Part shown: piece after piece, positions 7,350 to 16,859 of the stretch | How positions within the stretch are numbered: position 1 is the stretch's first letter | Layout: each line of letters opens with the position of its first letter | Assembly (NCBI GenBank): GCA_903845315.1 | Contig: CAIMWY010000023.1 | Span: forward strand, 1 to 26,806 | DNA length: 26,806 bases | Direction: 5' to 3' | Source: an uncultured Burkholderiales bacterium | GTDB taxonomy: Bacteria > Pseudomonadota > Gammaproteobacteria > Burkholderiales > Burkholderiaceae | Program-made: the position numbers and the translations under genes | The notes under the pieces: model-generated | Seen by the model: only the letters and a program-made list of their open reading frames with translations | Told to the model about the DNA's origin: nothing | The model's database searches: none

Positions 7350-7988
7350 TCATTCGCTGCGCAGCAAGTTGGCCAGCTCCACCGCCGACTTGACTTGCAT
7401 CTTGTCAAACACCCGCGCGCGGTGAACCTCCACGGTCCGCACGCTGATGTCGAGTTGATCGGCGATCAATTTGTTGGGCAAGCCCTCCACCACCAAACGC
7501 ATCACATCTCGCTCGCGCTCGGTCAAATCGGCCAAGCTTTGCTGCAACGACTGTTTGGCACGTTGCGCCTGCAAAGTTTGCGCAGAGCGCAACAAGGCCT
7601 GCTCAATGCGGTCGACCAAGGCATTGTCGGAAAACGGTTTTTCACAAAAGTCAAAGGCGCCACGCTTGACCGCATCCACAGCGGTCGGCACATCGGCATG
7701 GCCAGTTAAAAAAATCACCGGCAACACATCGAGCAAATTGCGCGCGATCAACAGCTCAAACAACGCCAAGCCGCTCATGCCCGGCATGCGCACGTCCAGC
7801 AACAAACAACCCGGCTGGCTGGGCAACCACGCTTGATGACGCGGGGCCTGCAAAAACTCAGCAAAGGCATCTGCACTGGCGAAGGTCTCGCTCGGAAGTC
7901 GGCGTGAGCGCAACAGCCAGGCCAAGGCTTCACGCACCCCCGCGTCGTCGTCCACGATGAATACAAGAGCGTCTTCGGTCGGTTGCAT
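7350..7988 (-). CDS. FixJ/NarL-type two-component response regulator
   Basis: A 212-residue DNA-binding response regulator. The receiver domain (about 8-125) has the acidic pocket VDDD (12-15), phospho-acceptor Asp65 in LLLDVRMPGMSG, Thr95 in FLTGHAD and Lys117 in CEKPF. The C-terminal LuxR-type helix-turn-helix (about 155-197) contains LTERERDVMRLVVEG and SVRTVEVHRARVFDKM. This is the FixJ/TtrR-like arrangement, in which phosphorylation drives dimerisation and activation. The start at 7988 is chosen because AAGGA precedes it at the right distance and the protein begins just before the first beta-strand. It lies 16 bp after the histidine kinase stop, so the pair is certainly cognate. Target genes are not evident in the window. 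Confidence 0.95.
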   Translation of the reverse strand: MQPTEDALVFIVDDDAGVREALAWLLRSRRLPSETFASADAFAEFLQAPRHQAWLPSQPGCLLLDVRMPGMSGLALFELLIARNLLDVLPVIFLTGHADVPTAVDAVKRGAFDFCEKPFSDNALVDRIEQALLRSAQTLQAQRAKQSLQQSLADLTERERDVMRLVVEGLPNKLIADQLDISVRTVEVHRARVFDKMQVKSAVELANLLRSE

Positions 7989-8004
7989 CAGAGTTCCTTG
8001 GAAA

Positions 8005-9993
8005 TCAAGCTTGCGGCAAGGTAAAGCTAAACACCGTGCCGCGTGGCGCGTTGTCACAGTGACTCAGCAAGCCGCCGTGTTGTTCCACCACGGTGCGGCA
8101 GAGGCTCAGGCCCAAACCCATGCCCTCGACCTTGGTGGTAAAAAATGGCGTGAAGAGCTTTTCTGCCACCGCCGGGGCAATGCCCGGTCCAACGTCGGTG
8201 ACGGAGAACTCCATCCAGCGGCTGATGGCATTTGAAGCTGCGGCGCGTGCGCCCAAGGTCAACACCTTGTCGCGGGTGTCTTCGGTCATGGCTTGCATGG
8301 CATTGCGGGCTAAATTCAGCAGCACTTGCTCCACCATGGTTTTGTCGCAGAGCACCGCTGGCAAATCGTCAGCGCAGCGCAACACCACCCGCACGCCCAG
8401 CTTGCGCGCTTGCAAGGTGATCAAAGGCATCACATTGTCAAACAAGGTGCGGGGTAAAACCGCCTCGCGCGCTTGGTCACGGCGGCGCACAAAGTCATGC
8501 ACGCTCTTGATCACTTTACCGGCTCGCTCGGCTTGCTGGCCGATGCGCTGAATGGCGTTGGTCAGCATGCCGGCCAGAGACGGGTCTTGCGTGGTCAGGT
8601 CTTGCAACAAATTCATGCTGCCGGTGGCGTAGCTAGAGATCGCCGCCAAGGGTTGGTTGAGTTCATGGCTGAGCAATGAGGCCATCTCGCCCACCATGGC
8701 CAAGCGCGCTGTGGCCTGCAAGCGCTCTTGGCTGGCACGCGACATTTCTTCTACGCGCCGTTGCTCGCTGATATTGAGCACCGCGCTCATCCAGCCGGTT
8801 TGTTGCCCCTGGGCATTGATGAGTGGCGCCTCAAAAATCATCACCGCCATGTGTTGCCCGTTTTTGTGCATGAAGACCGACTCAACCCCTTCACGGGGCG
8901 GGGCGTTACCCGCCAGTCGCAAGGCTTGGCGCTGCCCATATTCGTCAATCATCTCAGGCGGCCAATAGGGCGCCGGGATGCCGTGACCGAGCAACTCTTT
9001 GGCCGAAAATCCGACCATTTCACAAAACGCTGGGTTCACATAGGTGATGCGTCCCTGCGTGTCACGCGCTCGCAAGCCCGTGACCAAGGAGTCTTCCATG
9101 GCTTTGCGAAACGCCAAGGCATCGGCCAAGTCTGACTCAACGCGCTGGCGACGGCGCATGTCGCGCCCGAGCAAGACCAGCACGGTCACCAAAGCAATGG
9201 CCATGGCGGTCACCAATGCGGTCAGCACATTGGGAAACACATCGGGCGCGGCGCGCCAACTGTCCATGCGCAGCACCATGGCGTGGCCGGGCAAGTCCAA
9301 CAATTGCTGGGCCGTGAACACGCGCGTGCCGCGTCTGGGCATGCCAAATTTAGCCAGCCGCGTGCCGTCCGACTCGGTGAAGGACGCCTCTTGGCTGCGG
9401 GTGAGCTGAGGACCCACCATGCTGGCCAGGATTTCGCTCAAGGCGTAACTCGCCACGGTGTAGCCGGTGATCTTGCCGTCCACCATCAAGGGCAAGCACA
9501 GGTCCATGATCTCTAGACCCAGACCATCTTTTTGCGGCACATAGTTGCTCACCCCATAGCCGGGTCCGCTTTGTCGACGCGCCACCGCACAGGCTTGCAC
9601 CACCTCGGGCTGACCTGCCGAACGACCAAACACGGCAAAAACCGGCGCCCGGAAAGGGGTGTCGACCGCAGCCATGACCCTGAGATCGACATCGCGCAAC
9701 TCCAAACGCACCCATTCGCGGTGATCGCGCAACAAAGAGGCTGCCGCCTTGGGCCAAGCTCGCTGGCTGGGGTCGACAAACTGCAAGGTTTGCAAAGTTT
9801 GCACATTGCGCAGGAGTGCCACGCGGATGTCGCTCACCGCATCGGCAGCATCGCGCTCAATGCGACTTTGCACTTGGCTGACCTCGTAGCGCCCCGCCAA
9901 CCACACCAAGGTGCTCAGCATGGCCAATACCAGCAGCACCAACAAGACCCACAACGCCCAACGGCGCGGCAAGGTGCCAACAGGCCAACGCAT
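8005..9993 (-). CDS. Membrane PAS-domain sensor histidine kinase (FixL/DctB-like)
   Basis: A 662-residue sensor kinase. Two membrane helices (about 12-33 and 254-276) bracket a roughly 220-residue periplasmic sensing domain. A PAS domain follows (about 295-410, containing GRITYVNPAFCEMVGFSAKELLG), ending in SAVLNISEQRR as PAS domains feeding a kinase often do. The HisKA segment has SHELNQPLAAI with phospho-acceptor His443; the ATPase domain has the N box NLARNA, G1 DVGPGI, F box TPFFTTK and G2 GMGLGLS. The start is the ATG at 9993, which shares one base with the yhdP stop (TGATG); a GTG directly before it at 9996 is an equally possible start. Its partner is the adjacent FixJ-type regulator. 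The ligand cannot be told; gene order ties its expression to yhdP. Confidence 0.95.
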   Translation of the reverse strand: MRWPVGTLPRRWALWVLLVLLVLAMLSTLVWLAGRYEVSQVQSRIERDAADAVSDIRVALLRNVQTLQTLQFVDPSQRAWPKAAASLLRDHREWVRLELRDVDLRVMAAVDTPFRAPVFAVFGRSAGQPEVVQACAVARRQSGPGYGVSNYVPQKDGLGLEIMDLCLPLMVDGKITGYTVASYALSEILASMVGPQLTRSQEASFTESDGTRLAKFGMPRRGTRVFTAQQLLDLPGHAMVLRMDSWRAAPDVFPNVLTALVTAMAIALVTVLVLLGRDMRRRQRVESDLADALAFRKAMEDSLVTGLRARDTQGRITYVNPAFCEMVGFSAKELLGHGIPAPYWPPEMIDEYGQRQALRLAGNAPPREGVESVFMHKNGQHMAVMIFEAPLINAQGQQTGWMSAVLNISEQRRVEEMSRASQERLQATARLAMVGEMASLLSHELNQPLAAISSYATGSMNLLQDLTTQDPSLAGMLTNAIQRIGQQAERAGKVIKSVHDFVRRRDQAREAVLPRTLFDNVMPLITLQARKLGVRVVLRCADDLPAVLCDKTMVEQVLLNLARNAMQAMTEDTRDKVLTLGARAAASNAISRWMEFSVTDVGPGIAPAVAEKLFTPFFTTKVEGMGLGLSLCRTVVEQHGGLLSHCDNAPRGTVFSFTLPQA

Positions 9994-12900
9994 CACTCGA
10001 CCTTGGTCACTCTGGGGTTGACCCAGGTGCCGTCCACACGAAACTCGCTGGTGTTGGCGCGCACCAGCGGCTTGGCCAACACCAATTGCGCCAAGTAAGA
10101 GGTCAGCCCCACCAAGGGGTTGATGGTGGCCATGTACAGCGAGTAAGTGCCGGCATTGATCTCGGGCACCACCACCACTTTGAGGTCTTGGGTCTCGCGC
10201 GCCAAGTCGGCCCGCCCTTCGATCAAGGCTCCAGCCACCACGCCCTTCATTTGCAGGTTGTTGGTGAAGGCCACGCCTTGGTCAATGCGAACGTCGCCAC
10301 GCACAAAGTCAAAAGCAAACCCGTCGCTGAAGATGTCGCTGAAGTCCAGCGCCAAGCGACGCGGCAAGGCCTGCAAATTGAGCACGCCCAGCAACCGTGC
10401 GGCACCCGGCTCGGTCTTGAGAAATTGTCCTTTTTCGATCGACAAATTGAGCTTGCCCGACATGCTGGGGTAGTCCAGCGTGATGGGCGAACCCAGCCAT
10501 GCCACCTGCCCCTCTAGACGCCCTTTGCCCGCGCGAATGGCGTCTGGCGTTCCTAAACGGGTGAGCAGTTGCCCGCTGTCATTGAGATCAAGCACAAAGT
10601 TGAGCTGGGTGCGGCGCAAGCTCGGACCATCGGCGGCCCAGTTGCCTTGGGCGGTAAAACTCGCTTCAGGCATGCTGAGGTTGAATTTATTCAGCCGCCA
10701 TTCGCGCGACGTATTGCTGGCCGTGCGATTGATCGCTTGAATTTCTAAGCGCCCGAGTTTTTTGTTACGCAAGGTGAGTTCGTCCACCACGATGTCGAGT
10801 GCCGGAATGCTGCTGGGCTGCTCACTGAGCATGCGCTCGACATCACTGACCAAGCTGGGGGGAATGTTCAGATAGGTCAAGCGCGCCACCAACTGCGCAG
10901 GGGTGTTGCCACTGGCAGGACGGACTTCAGCAGCCCCATTGAGTTCGTCGGCGTGGACGTTCAGCCGCCACACCTCGCCTTGACGCGTGCCGCCTGTCAG
11001 CACGTTGTGAATCACCCGCTCGGTCACTGTCAACTGGTCGGCGCGTAAAGCCAAAAATGTGGGCATGTAGTCTTGGGCAACGGCTGCATCGCGCTGACTG
11101 GCCAAAGGCTTGAGGGCCGAAGGTGCTCGCAAAGCCTCGCGCAACGGCACGCCAGAGACTTCGCCCATGACCTCGCCCCATGCGTCCACATCGAGAGTCG
11201 GCAAACTCAGGTTCAAGCCGACGCCTTTGTCGCGCATTGGTACGTCGTCGTTGAGCGCTTGCCCCACCGCAATACCCCCGCGCACAACCTGGGGCTGTTC
11301 GCCACTGAGCTCGCGCAGATAGTTCATGGCCAACACCCGGCCGAGGCTGACGGTGAGTTGGTCTTGCAAGGTTCGGCTCTTGGCTTGCAAGGACTCCCGC
11401 GTAAGCTGGGTGCTGACCCGCAAGGGCAAGGCCATGGCGGCGGTCTTGTTCAAGGGCGCGGGCAAGTTCAAGGCCAAGCCGCGTAAGTCGCTGCTGATCA
11501 ACAGCTCGGTTTGTCCGCGGCGCAAGCCCAGCGCCACCTCATAGCTGGTGTTGCCGCTGGCTTGCGCGGCCAAGCGCGTCACCCAGCCCAACTCACGTGC
11601 TTGACGCAGACCTTCCGCACTGAGGCGGCCTTTGATTTTGAGCTGCAAGGGGGACTCTGTCGCCGGCGTCGCCAAGGCCAAGCCGCCATCGATTTGCGTC
11701 TCGCCACCCAAAGCACGCGCTTTGAGGTCTTTGAGTTTGAAGCCTTGTTCGCTGAATTGCAGTTGACCCTTGACAGCACCGAGCACAGGCGTGCCAGGCA
11801 TGACTTGCAGCTCGTTGCCCAAAAAGCTCACACTGCCTTGCACCTTGGACTTTGACAAGGCCGCGAGTGGCAACCTCAAGGACAACTTGTAATCGGCCAG
11901 ACCCGTTGCTTGGCTGGCTTGCAACACCTCAGCGGTCAAATCGTTCAAGGCGCTGTGCGTCACCACATCCAGCACCTCACTCAAAGGACCACGCGCTTCG
12001 CCGCTGACTTGGACCTCGCCACGGGCCAAGTTGGCGATGCGAACGTCGACTTTCTGCCATGGCACATGGTCAGCGCCTTCAACCCGCGTGCTGCCTTTGA
12101 ACTGCAGGCCACTGCGTTCAAACACCAACTCACCGTGGATGGCGGTGAGGGCGGGCCAGTTGCTTGTGACAGGGGCACGGCTATTTTTGGCCACCGGCAC
12201 ATAGGCAAAACGCCCGTTGTTAATTTGGGTCGAGATGCGCAACTCGCCTGTGGCCGGGTTGCTAAAAGGCAGCTGGTTCAAGTCGCCGCGTAGGCGCAAT
12301 TTGGCTTTGCTGGCCTCGCCTTGCTGCACAGCGTCACGCACATAGTTGCGCACGTCCAAAGGCAGCGTGTTGGGCAAGTAGCGATGCACCTGGGGGCCTT
12401 GGGCGCGGCTGATGGAGGCGGTCAAGTCGAGCACGCCGGGCCAGCGTTGAGCGCCCTCACCGGTTTTCCAGCTGCCACTGAACTCGCCGGCCACATCGGC
12501 GTTGGCCAGCTGGCCTTGACTGACTTGCACGGCCAGGTCATCGCCACTGCGTTGCCAGGCCAGTTGGACCAGGGCTTTGTCCAACAGCAAGCGCGGATCG
12601 TCCAAGCCCAGCGGCAAGGTCAGACTGCCTTGCTCAATACGCAGTTGTGCTTTGCCGCCTTGCTGGGTCAAGTCAAACTCTATGTCTGCTCCCGTGAGGC
12701 CCGGCACAAAAGCCCACGCCGTGTCTGCCCGGGTGTCACGCAGCAACTGCAGTCCGTATGCCGCACCTTTCAATGAGTAGTTAACTTTCGGTTTTTCGCT
12801 CGCAGTGCCGAGGGTTTGCCAACTGCCCTGCAAGGTCTTCATTTGGCCCTTGGGCTGGATCCGTGCCAGCCCGCTACGCCATGCCTCGGGCAAAGGCAGT

Positions 12901-14057
12901 CGCTGGCTGATTTGGGCCAAGGCGTCTAAGTCGAGTTGGTCCGCGCTGAACGTGCCCGTCTGAAAATCTTCGCCCTGCCAGCCTAGTCGCACGGCCCCCC
13001 CTGGCCAGTGCTCGCCCTCCACGGTTTCAAACACCAAGTCTTGGCTGCTGACTTCGACCGATGGCTGGCCCCCCTTGTCGTACCACTTCGCACCCAACCT
13101 GCCGCTGACATGGCGCAGGCTCACAGGGCGCAAGGCAGACGCCAGTTGAACGTCGACTTCTTGCAAAGCCACATCGGCCGTCACCCCACTGACTTGGCCT
13201 TGCACCACATCTGCCCATACGCGCAAGGCACCACGACCTTGTTGCAAAGTCACCTGGGTGTCGATGGGCAGCCATTGCCTTAGGGCAGGCACATCCACAT
13301 GAGGCATATCAGCAAACAACGCCCCGCTCCACACGCCCACATCGCCTGGACGCCCTAAGGGCCCGTGATGCAGTTTGCCACGCAAAGCAAAACGCTCACC
13401 AAAGGCCACAGGTGGCGTGGCATCCATGCGCACCTCATGTCCATGCCACTGATTTTTCACCACCAAATCGACATGGCTCAAGGTCAACGCCGCAGCGCCC
13501 ACCCCTTGGCGCTGTTGATCGCGCCAGCGCACGATCCCCTGGGTGACCACAAACTCACGCTGCGAAAAAAACCAGTCCGCCGCTGCACCGTCGCCCGAAT
13601 CTTGACCGCTCAGTCCAGCGATCCACAACTTGCCATTCACATCGCGGCGGATGTCGAGCTCGGGTTGGTCAATGGCGAGTTGCTCGAAGCCACCTTGCAA
13701 CAGTGAGCGCAATGACAAAGCGGCCAACACGCGCGGCAGACGCAAGGCTTCTTGGCCTTGGCCATCGAGCAACAGCACCTCGCTGACTTCAAAGCCCAGC
13801 ACCCACCACCCGCCTTGGGCTTGGATGTGGCCAATTTCAACCGGCGTGCCGATGGCGCGTGAGACCTGCTGTTGCAGAACGTGCCGGTAGTCGTTGATTC
13901 GCGGCACAATGAAAGCATGCACTGCGGCCCACGCCAAAACCCCCACCATGCCCACACTCACCAGCCCCCAAGTCAATACGACGAGCAAGCGCTGCCAGCC
14001 ATTTCGGGCAGCGTTCAGACTGACGTGGGGTGGTGACAAATCGGGCAACTGTTTCAT
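9993..14057 (-). CDS. yhdP: YhdP family protein (AsmA-like, large envelope lipid-transport protein)
   Basis: A 1354-residue protein of the YhdP/TIGR02099 family. In E. coli, YhdP (about 1266 residues) is an inner-membrane-anchored, bridge-like AsmA protein that works with TamB and YdbH in moving phospholipids to the outer membrane. Here there is one N-terminal membrane helix (about 23-50) after a short cytoplasmic leader, then a very long beta-strand-rich periplasmic region (segments such as IGTPVEIGHIQAQGGWWVLG near the start), and a C-terminal AsmA-like segment with SGKLNLSIEKGQFLKTEPGAARLLGVLNL (given here only as a landmark near residue 1220). The start at 14057 gives the expected topology, although no clear Shine-Dalgarno is present. 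The upstream extension to 14132 overlaps glnE and is rejected. The stop overlaps the histidine kinase start. Confidence 0.93.
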   Translation of the reverse strand: MKQLPDLSPPHVSLNAARNGWQRLLVVLTWGLVSVGMVGVLAWAAVHAFIVPRINDYRHVLQQQVSRAIGTPVEIGHIQAQGGWWVLGFEVSEVLLLDGQGQEALRLPRVLAALSLRSLLQGGFEQLAIDQPELDIRRDVNGKLWIAGLSGQDSGDGAAADWFFSQREFVVTQGIVRWRDQQRQGVGAAALTLSHVDLVVKNQWHGHEVRMDATPPVAFGERFALRGKLHHGPLGRPGDVGVWSGALFADMPHVDVPALRQWLPIDTQVTLQQGRGALRVWADVVQGQVSGVTADVALQEVDVQLASALRPVSLRHVSGRLGAKWYDKGGQPSVEVSSQDLVFETVEGEHWPGGAVRLGWQGEDFQTGTFSADQLDLDALAQISQRLPLPEAWRSGLARIQPKGQMKTLQGSWQTLGTASEKPKVNYSLKGAAYGLQLLRDTRADTAWAFVPGLTGADIEFDLTQQGGKAQLRIEQGSLTLPLGLDDPRLLLDKALVQLAWQRSGDDLAVQVSQGQLANADVAGEFSGSWKTGEGAQRWPGVLDLTASISRAQGPQVHRYLPNTLPLDVRNYVRDAVQQGEASKAKLRLRGDLNQLPFSNPATGELRISTQINNGRFAYVPVAKNSRAPVTSNWPALTAIHGELVFERSGLQFKGSTRVEGADHVPWQKVDVRIANLARGEVQVSGEARGPLSEVLDVVTHSALNDLTAEVLQASQATGLADYKLSLRLPLAALSKSKVQGSVSFLGNELQVMPGTPVLGAVKGQLQFSEQGFKLKDLKARALGGETQIDGGLALATPATESPLQLKIKGRLSAEGLRQARELGWVTRLAAQASGNTSYEVALGLRRGQTELLISSDLRGLALNLPAPLNKTAAMALPLRVSTQLTRESLQAKSRTLQDQLTVSLGRVLAMNYLRELSGEQPQVVRGGIAVGQALNDDVPMRDKGVGLNLSLPTLDVDAWGEVMGEVSGVPLREALRAPSALKPLASQRDAAVAQDYMPTFLALRADQLTVTERVIHNVLTGGTRQGEVWRLNVHADELNGAAEVRPASGNTPAQLVARLTYLNIPPSLVSDVERMLSEQPSSIPALDIVVDELTLRNKKLGRLEIQAINRTASNTSREWRLNKFNLSMPEASFTAQGNWAADGPSLRRTQLNFVLDLNDSGQLLTRLGTPDAIRAGKGRLEGQVAWLGSPITLDYPSMSGKLNLSIEKGQFLKTEPGAARLLGVLNLQALPRRLALDFSDIFSDGFAFDFVRGDVRIDQGVAFTNNLQMKGVVAGALIEGRADLARETQDLKVVVVPEINAGTYSLYMATINPLVGLTSYLAQLVLAKPLVRANTSEFRVDGTWVNPRVTKVE

Positions 14058-14069
14058 GGTGAAAGCGAC

Positions 14070-16802
14070 GTGAGCGGAATTATCACCCCCGCCTCCATGC
14101 AGGCGCTCAGCGCCCATTCGCGCTTTGTGCAACGCATTCGTCGTCGCTACCCCGCAGAATTGCTGCGACTACCCAGTGGCCCCCCGGAGATGGCCAGCAT
14201 GCACGCCTGTTGGCTGACTTTACGTGAGGAGCATGGGTGCGGCGAGTCCTTGCGCATCCTGCGCCAACTGGTTCTAGAGCGCCTCGTGGTGCTCGACTGC
14301 GCCCAACAGGCCGAGTTGTCGGTGGTGACTTGCGCCATGACCGAACTGGCCGAGCTGGCCTTGGACGCGGCCTACCAAGAAGCCTGCACACAACTTGATG
14401 TGCAATATGGCGCGCCCATGTCGCCGACGGGTGCGCGTGCTGTGCTGTGGGTGATTGGCATGGGCAAACTCGGCGCACGCGAGCTCAATGTGTCAAGCGA
14501 CATTGATTTGATTTATGTCTTTGACGAAGACGGCGAGACCACCGGCTTGCACGACGGGCGCGGGCGCATCAGCAACCACGACTACTTTGCCAAGGTGATC
14601 AAGGTGATTTACAGCCTGATTGGCGACACCACCGAGCATGGCTTTGTGTTTCGCATGGACTTGGCGCTGCGCCCCAACGGCAACTCGGGACCGAGTGTGG
14701 TGTCACTGAGCGCCCTGGAAGAGTATTTTTTGGTGCAAGGGCGTGAGTGGGAGCGTTTTGCTTGGCTCAAAAGCCGCGTCGTGGCCCCCTTGTCTGCGCA
14801 AGCCTGTGCCCAAGATTTGCGTGACACCGTGCTGCCTTTTGTGTTTCGCCGCTACCTCGACTACAGCGTGTTCGATGCCTTGCGCGGCCTGCACCAACAA
14901 ATTCGCAGTTACTCGGCGCAACGCAGCGCGGGGCGGCCTGAGCGGGCCAACGACGTCAAGCTGTCGCGGGGTGGCATACGCGAAATTGAATTCACCGTGC
15001 AACTGCTGCAAGTGGTGCGCGGCGGACAATTTCCAGAGTTGCGCACGCGCCCAACGTTGCAAGCCCTGCAGCGCCTGACCCACGCCAAGCTGATGCCCGC
15101 CAGCAGCGCCGAAGCGTTGGCCAAGGCCTATGTGTTTTTGCGGCAAGTCGAACACCGCATTCAGTATTTAGACGACCAGCAAACCCATCTGCTGCCCACC
15201 GAGCCAGCGGATCTGCACTGGATTGCGCAAACCTTGGGGTTTGACACGGCGAGCGCCTTTTTGACCCAACTCGGCGAACACCGCGAGCTGGTGGCCCATG
15301 AGTTTGACCGTCTGCTTGGTCAAGACACAGCCACCCGAACCGCCGACGCCTCTACCCTTGAAGGCATGCCCCAAGTCGGCACGCCAGATTGCCCAGACCT
15401 AGAAAGTTTGTTGCCGTTTTTAAACCAGCGTCTGCGCACGCGCGTGGCCGACTGGCCCGACCATCCACGCATCAGAGCCCTGCGCGAAGACGGCCGCCTC
15501 CGTTTGCTCAAGTTGCTTCAACGCACACAGCGCTTGGTGCATGAGGGCTTAGCCAGCGAAGACGCCGCTGTGCGATGGTGCGACTGGATGGAGCCCTTGC
15601 TCAGGCGCGAAAGTTATCTGGCCTTGCTGATGGAGCGTCCACGGGTGCACGCGCAATTGCTGCGGCTGCTGGGCGCCGCCCGCTGGCCTGCACGCTACTT
15701 GATGCAACACCCAGGTGTGATCGATGAGCTGGCCAGTGAGGCCTTGCTGCACGAACGCTTTGATGCGCCCAGCTTCGAGGCCGAGTTAGAGCAACGACGC
15801 GCCGCTTTGCACAACGTGGATCAAGACGACGACGAGTCGCTGCTCAATTTGCTGCGCCGCGCCCATCACGGCGAGGTGTTTCGAACCTTGGCTCGCGACG
15901 TTGAAGGCAGCCTGACGGTGGAGCAAGTGGCCGACGACCTGAGTGCTTTGGCCGACACCATACTCAACATCACCAGCCGCTGGGTCTGGCAACGTTTCAA
16001 GCAGCGTCACCGAGACGAACCGCTGTTTGCCATCGTGGGCTACGGCAAATTGGGCGGCAAAGAACTGGGCTACGGCAGCGACCTTGACATTGTGTTTGTC
16101 TACGAAGACCCGCACGAACAAGCGGGTGAAATCTACGCGGGCTTTGTGCGCAAACTCATCAACTGGCTGACCGTGAAAACCGGCGATGGTGATTTGTACG
16201 AGATTGACACCGCCTTGCGCCCGAACGGCAATTCAGGCTTGTTGGTCACCACCTTTGATGCTTACGCCAGCTACCAACTGCAACGTGGCAGCAACACCGC
16301 TTGGACGTGGGAGCATCAAGCCATGACCCGGGCACGCTGCTGCTTAGGCTCCCCTGTGCTGGAGCAACGGTTTGAGTCTGTGCGCAAAAGTGTCATCCAC
16401 GCCGCACGTGATCAGGCTGCCCTTGCGCAAGAAATCCAAGCCATGCGCCACAAGCTGCGTGCCGCTCGGCCCGTGAAAGCCGAGATGTTTGATGTCAAGC
16501 ACAGCACTGGGGGCATGGTCGATGTGGAGTTTGCCGTGCAGTACTTGGTGCTGGCTTATTCACACGCACACGACGCGCTCTCCGCCAACTTGGGCAACAT
16601 TGCCCTGCTGCACCACGCCGAACAAGCGGGCTTGTTACCCGAGGGTGTTGGCGCAGCCGCAGCCGACGCCTACCGGGTGCTGCGCAAGGTGCAACACACG
16701 GCGCGCTTGGACGAGCAGCCGACACAAGTCGATGCGACCTCTTTGCGCGATGAACGCCGCGCGATTGAGCACTTGTGGGCGGCTGTGTTTGTGACTGCCT
16801 AG
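14070..16802 (+). CDS. glnE: Bifunctional glutamine synthetase adenylyltransferase/deadenylase
   Basis: GlnE adds and removes AMP on glutamine synthetase in response to PII and glutamine, setting nitrogen assimilation. The 910-residue product (E. coli 946) has the two expected nucleotidyltransferase domains. The N-terminal adenylyl-removing domain contains GMGKLGARELNVSSDIDLIYVF, given as landmark only, with Asp144 and Asp146. The C-terminal adenylyl-transferase domain near residues 655-680 contains GYGKLGGKELGYGSDLDIVF. Each is followed by an RPNGNSG motif and later a (D/E)IEF or VDVEF segment. I use the GTG at 14070, since its sequence leads directly into SRFVQRIRRRY. An in-frame ATG at 14097 is the alternative; neither has a strong Shine-Dalgarno. 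It is divergent from yhdP with only 12 bp between start codons. Confidence 0.95.
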   Translation: MSGIITPASMQALSAHSRFVQRIRRRYPAELLRLPSGPPEMASMHACWLTLREEHGCGESLRILRQLVLERLVVLDCAQQAELSVVTCAMTELAELALDAAYQEACTQLDVQYGAPMSPTGARAVLWVIGMGKLGARELNVSSDIDLIYVFDEDGETTGLHDGRGRISNHDYFAKVIKVIYSLIGDTTEHGFVFRMDLALRPNGNSGPSVVSLSALEEYFLVQGREWERFAWLKSRVVAPLSAQACAQDLRDTVLPFVFRRYLDYSVFDALRGLHQQIRSYSAQRSAGRPERANDVKLSRGGIREIEFTVQLLQVVRGGQFPELRTRPTLQALQRLTHAKLMPASSAEALAKAYVFLRQVEHRIQYLDDQQTHLLPTEPADLHWIAQTLGFDTASAFLTQLGEHRELVAHEFDRLLGQDTATRTADASTLEGMPQVGTPDCPDLESLLPFLNQRLRTRVADWPDHPRIRALREDGRLRLLKLLQRTQRLVHEGLASEDAAVRWCDWMEPLLRRESYLALLMERPRVHAQLLRLLGAARWPARYLMQHPGVIDELASEALLHERFDAPSFEAELEQRRAALHNVDQDDDESLLNLLRRAHHGEVFRTLARDVEGSLTVEQVADDLSALADTILNITSRWVWQRFKQRHRDEPLFAIVGYGKLGGKELGYGSDLDIVFVYEDPHEQAGEIYAGFVRKLINWLTVKTGDGDLYEIDTALRPNGNSGLLVTTFDAYASYQLQRGSNTAWTWEHQAMTRARCCLGSPVLEQRFESVRKSVIHAARDQAALAQEIQAMRHKLRAARPVKAEMFDVKHSTGGMVDVEFAVQYLVLAYSHAHDALSANLGNIALLHHAEQAGLLPEGVGAAAADAYRVLRKVQHTARLDEQPTQVDATSLRDERRAIEHLWAAVFVTA

Positions 16803-16859
16803 GCAGGGTGCAGGCCCAGCCATCGACTTGCTGCACAGGATGGGACGCACTTTGAGCGC

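Noticed and set aside
6264..7709. 481-codon plus-strand open frame across mltA, the small gene and the response regulator
   Set aside because: Composition is Arg/His/Gln-rich, and it crosses three supported genes out of phase with the credible small gene.
16796..16836. Palindrome CTGCCTAGGCAG at the glnE stop and a GTGCAG/CTGCAC pairing after it, considered as a glnE terminator
   Set aside because: There is no T-tract on either strand, the longer pairing has a 17-base loop, and the short palindrome has no loop. Not convincing as an intrinsic terminator.
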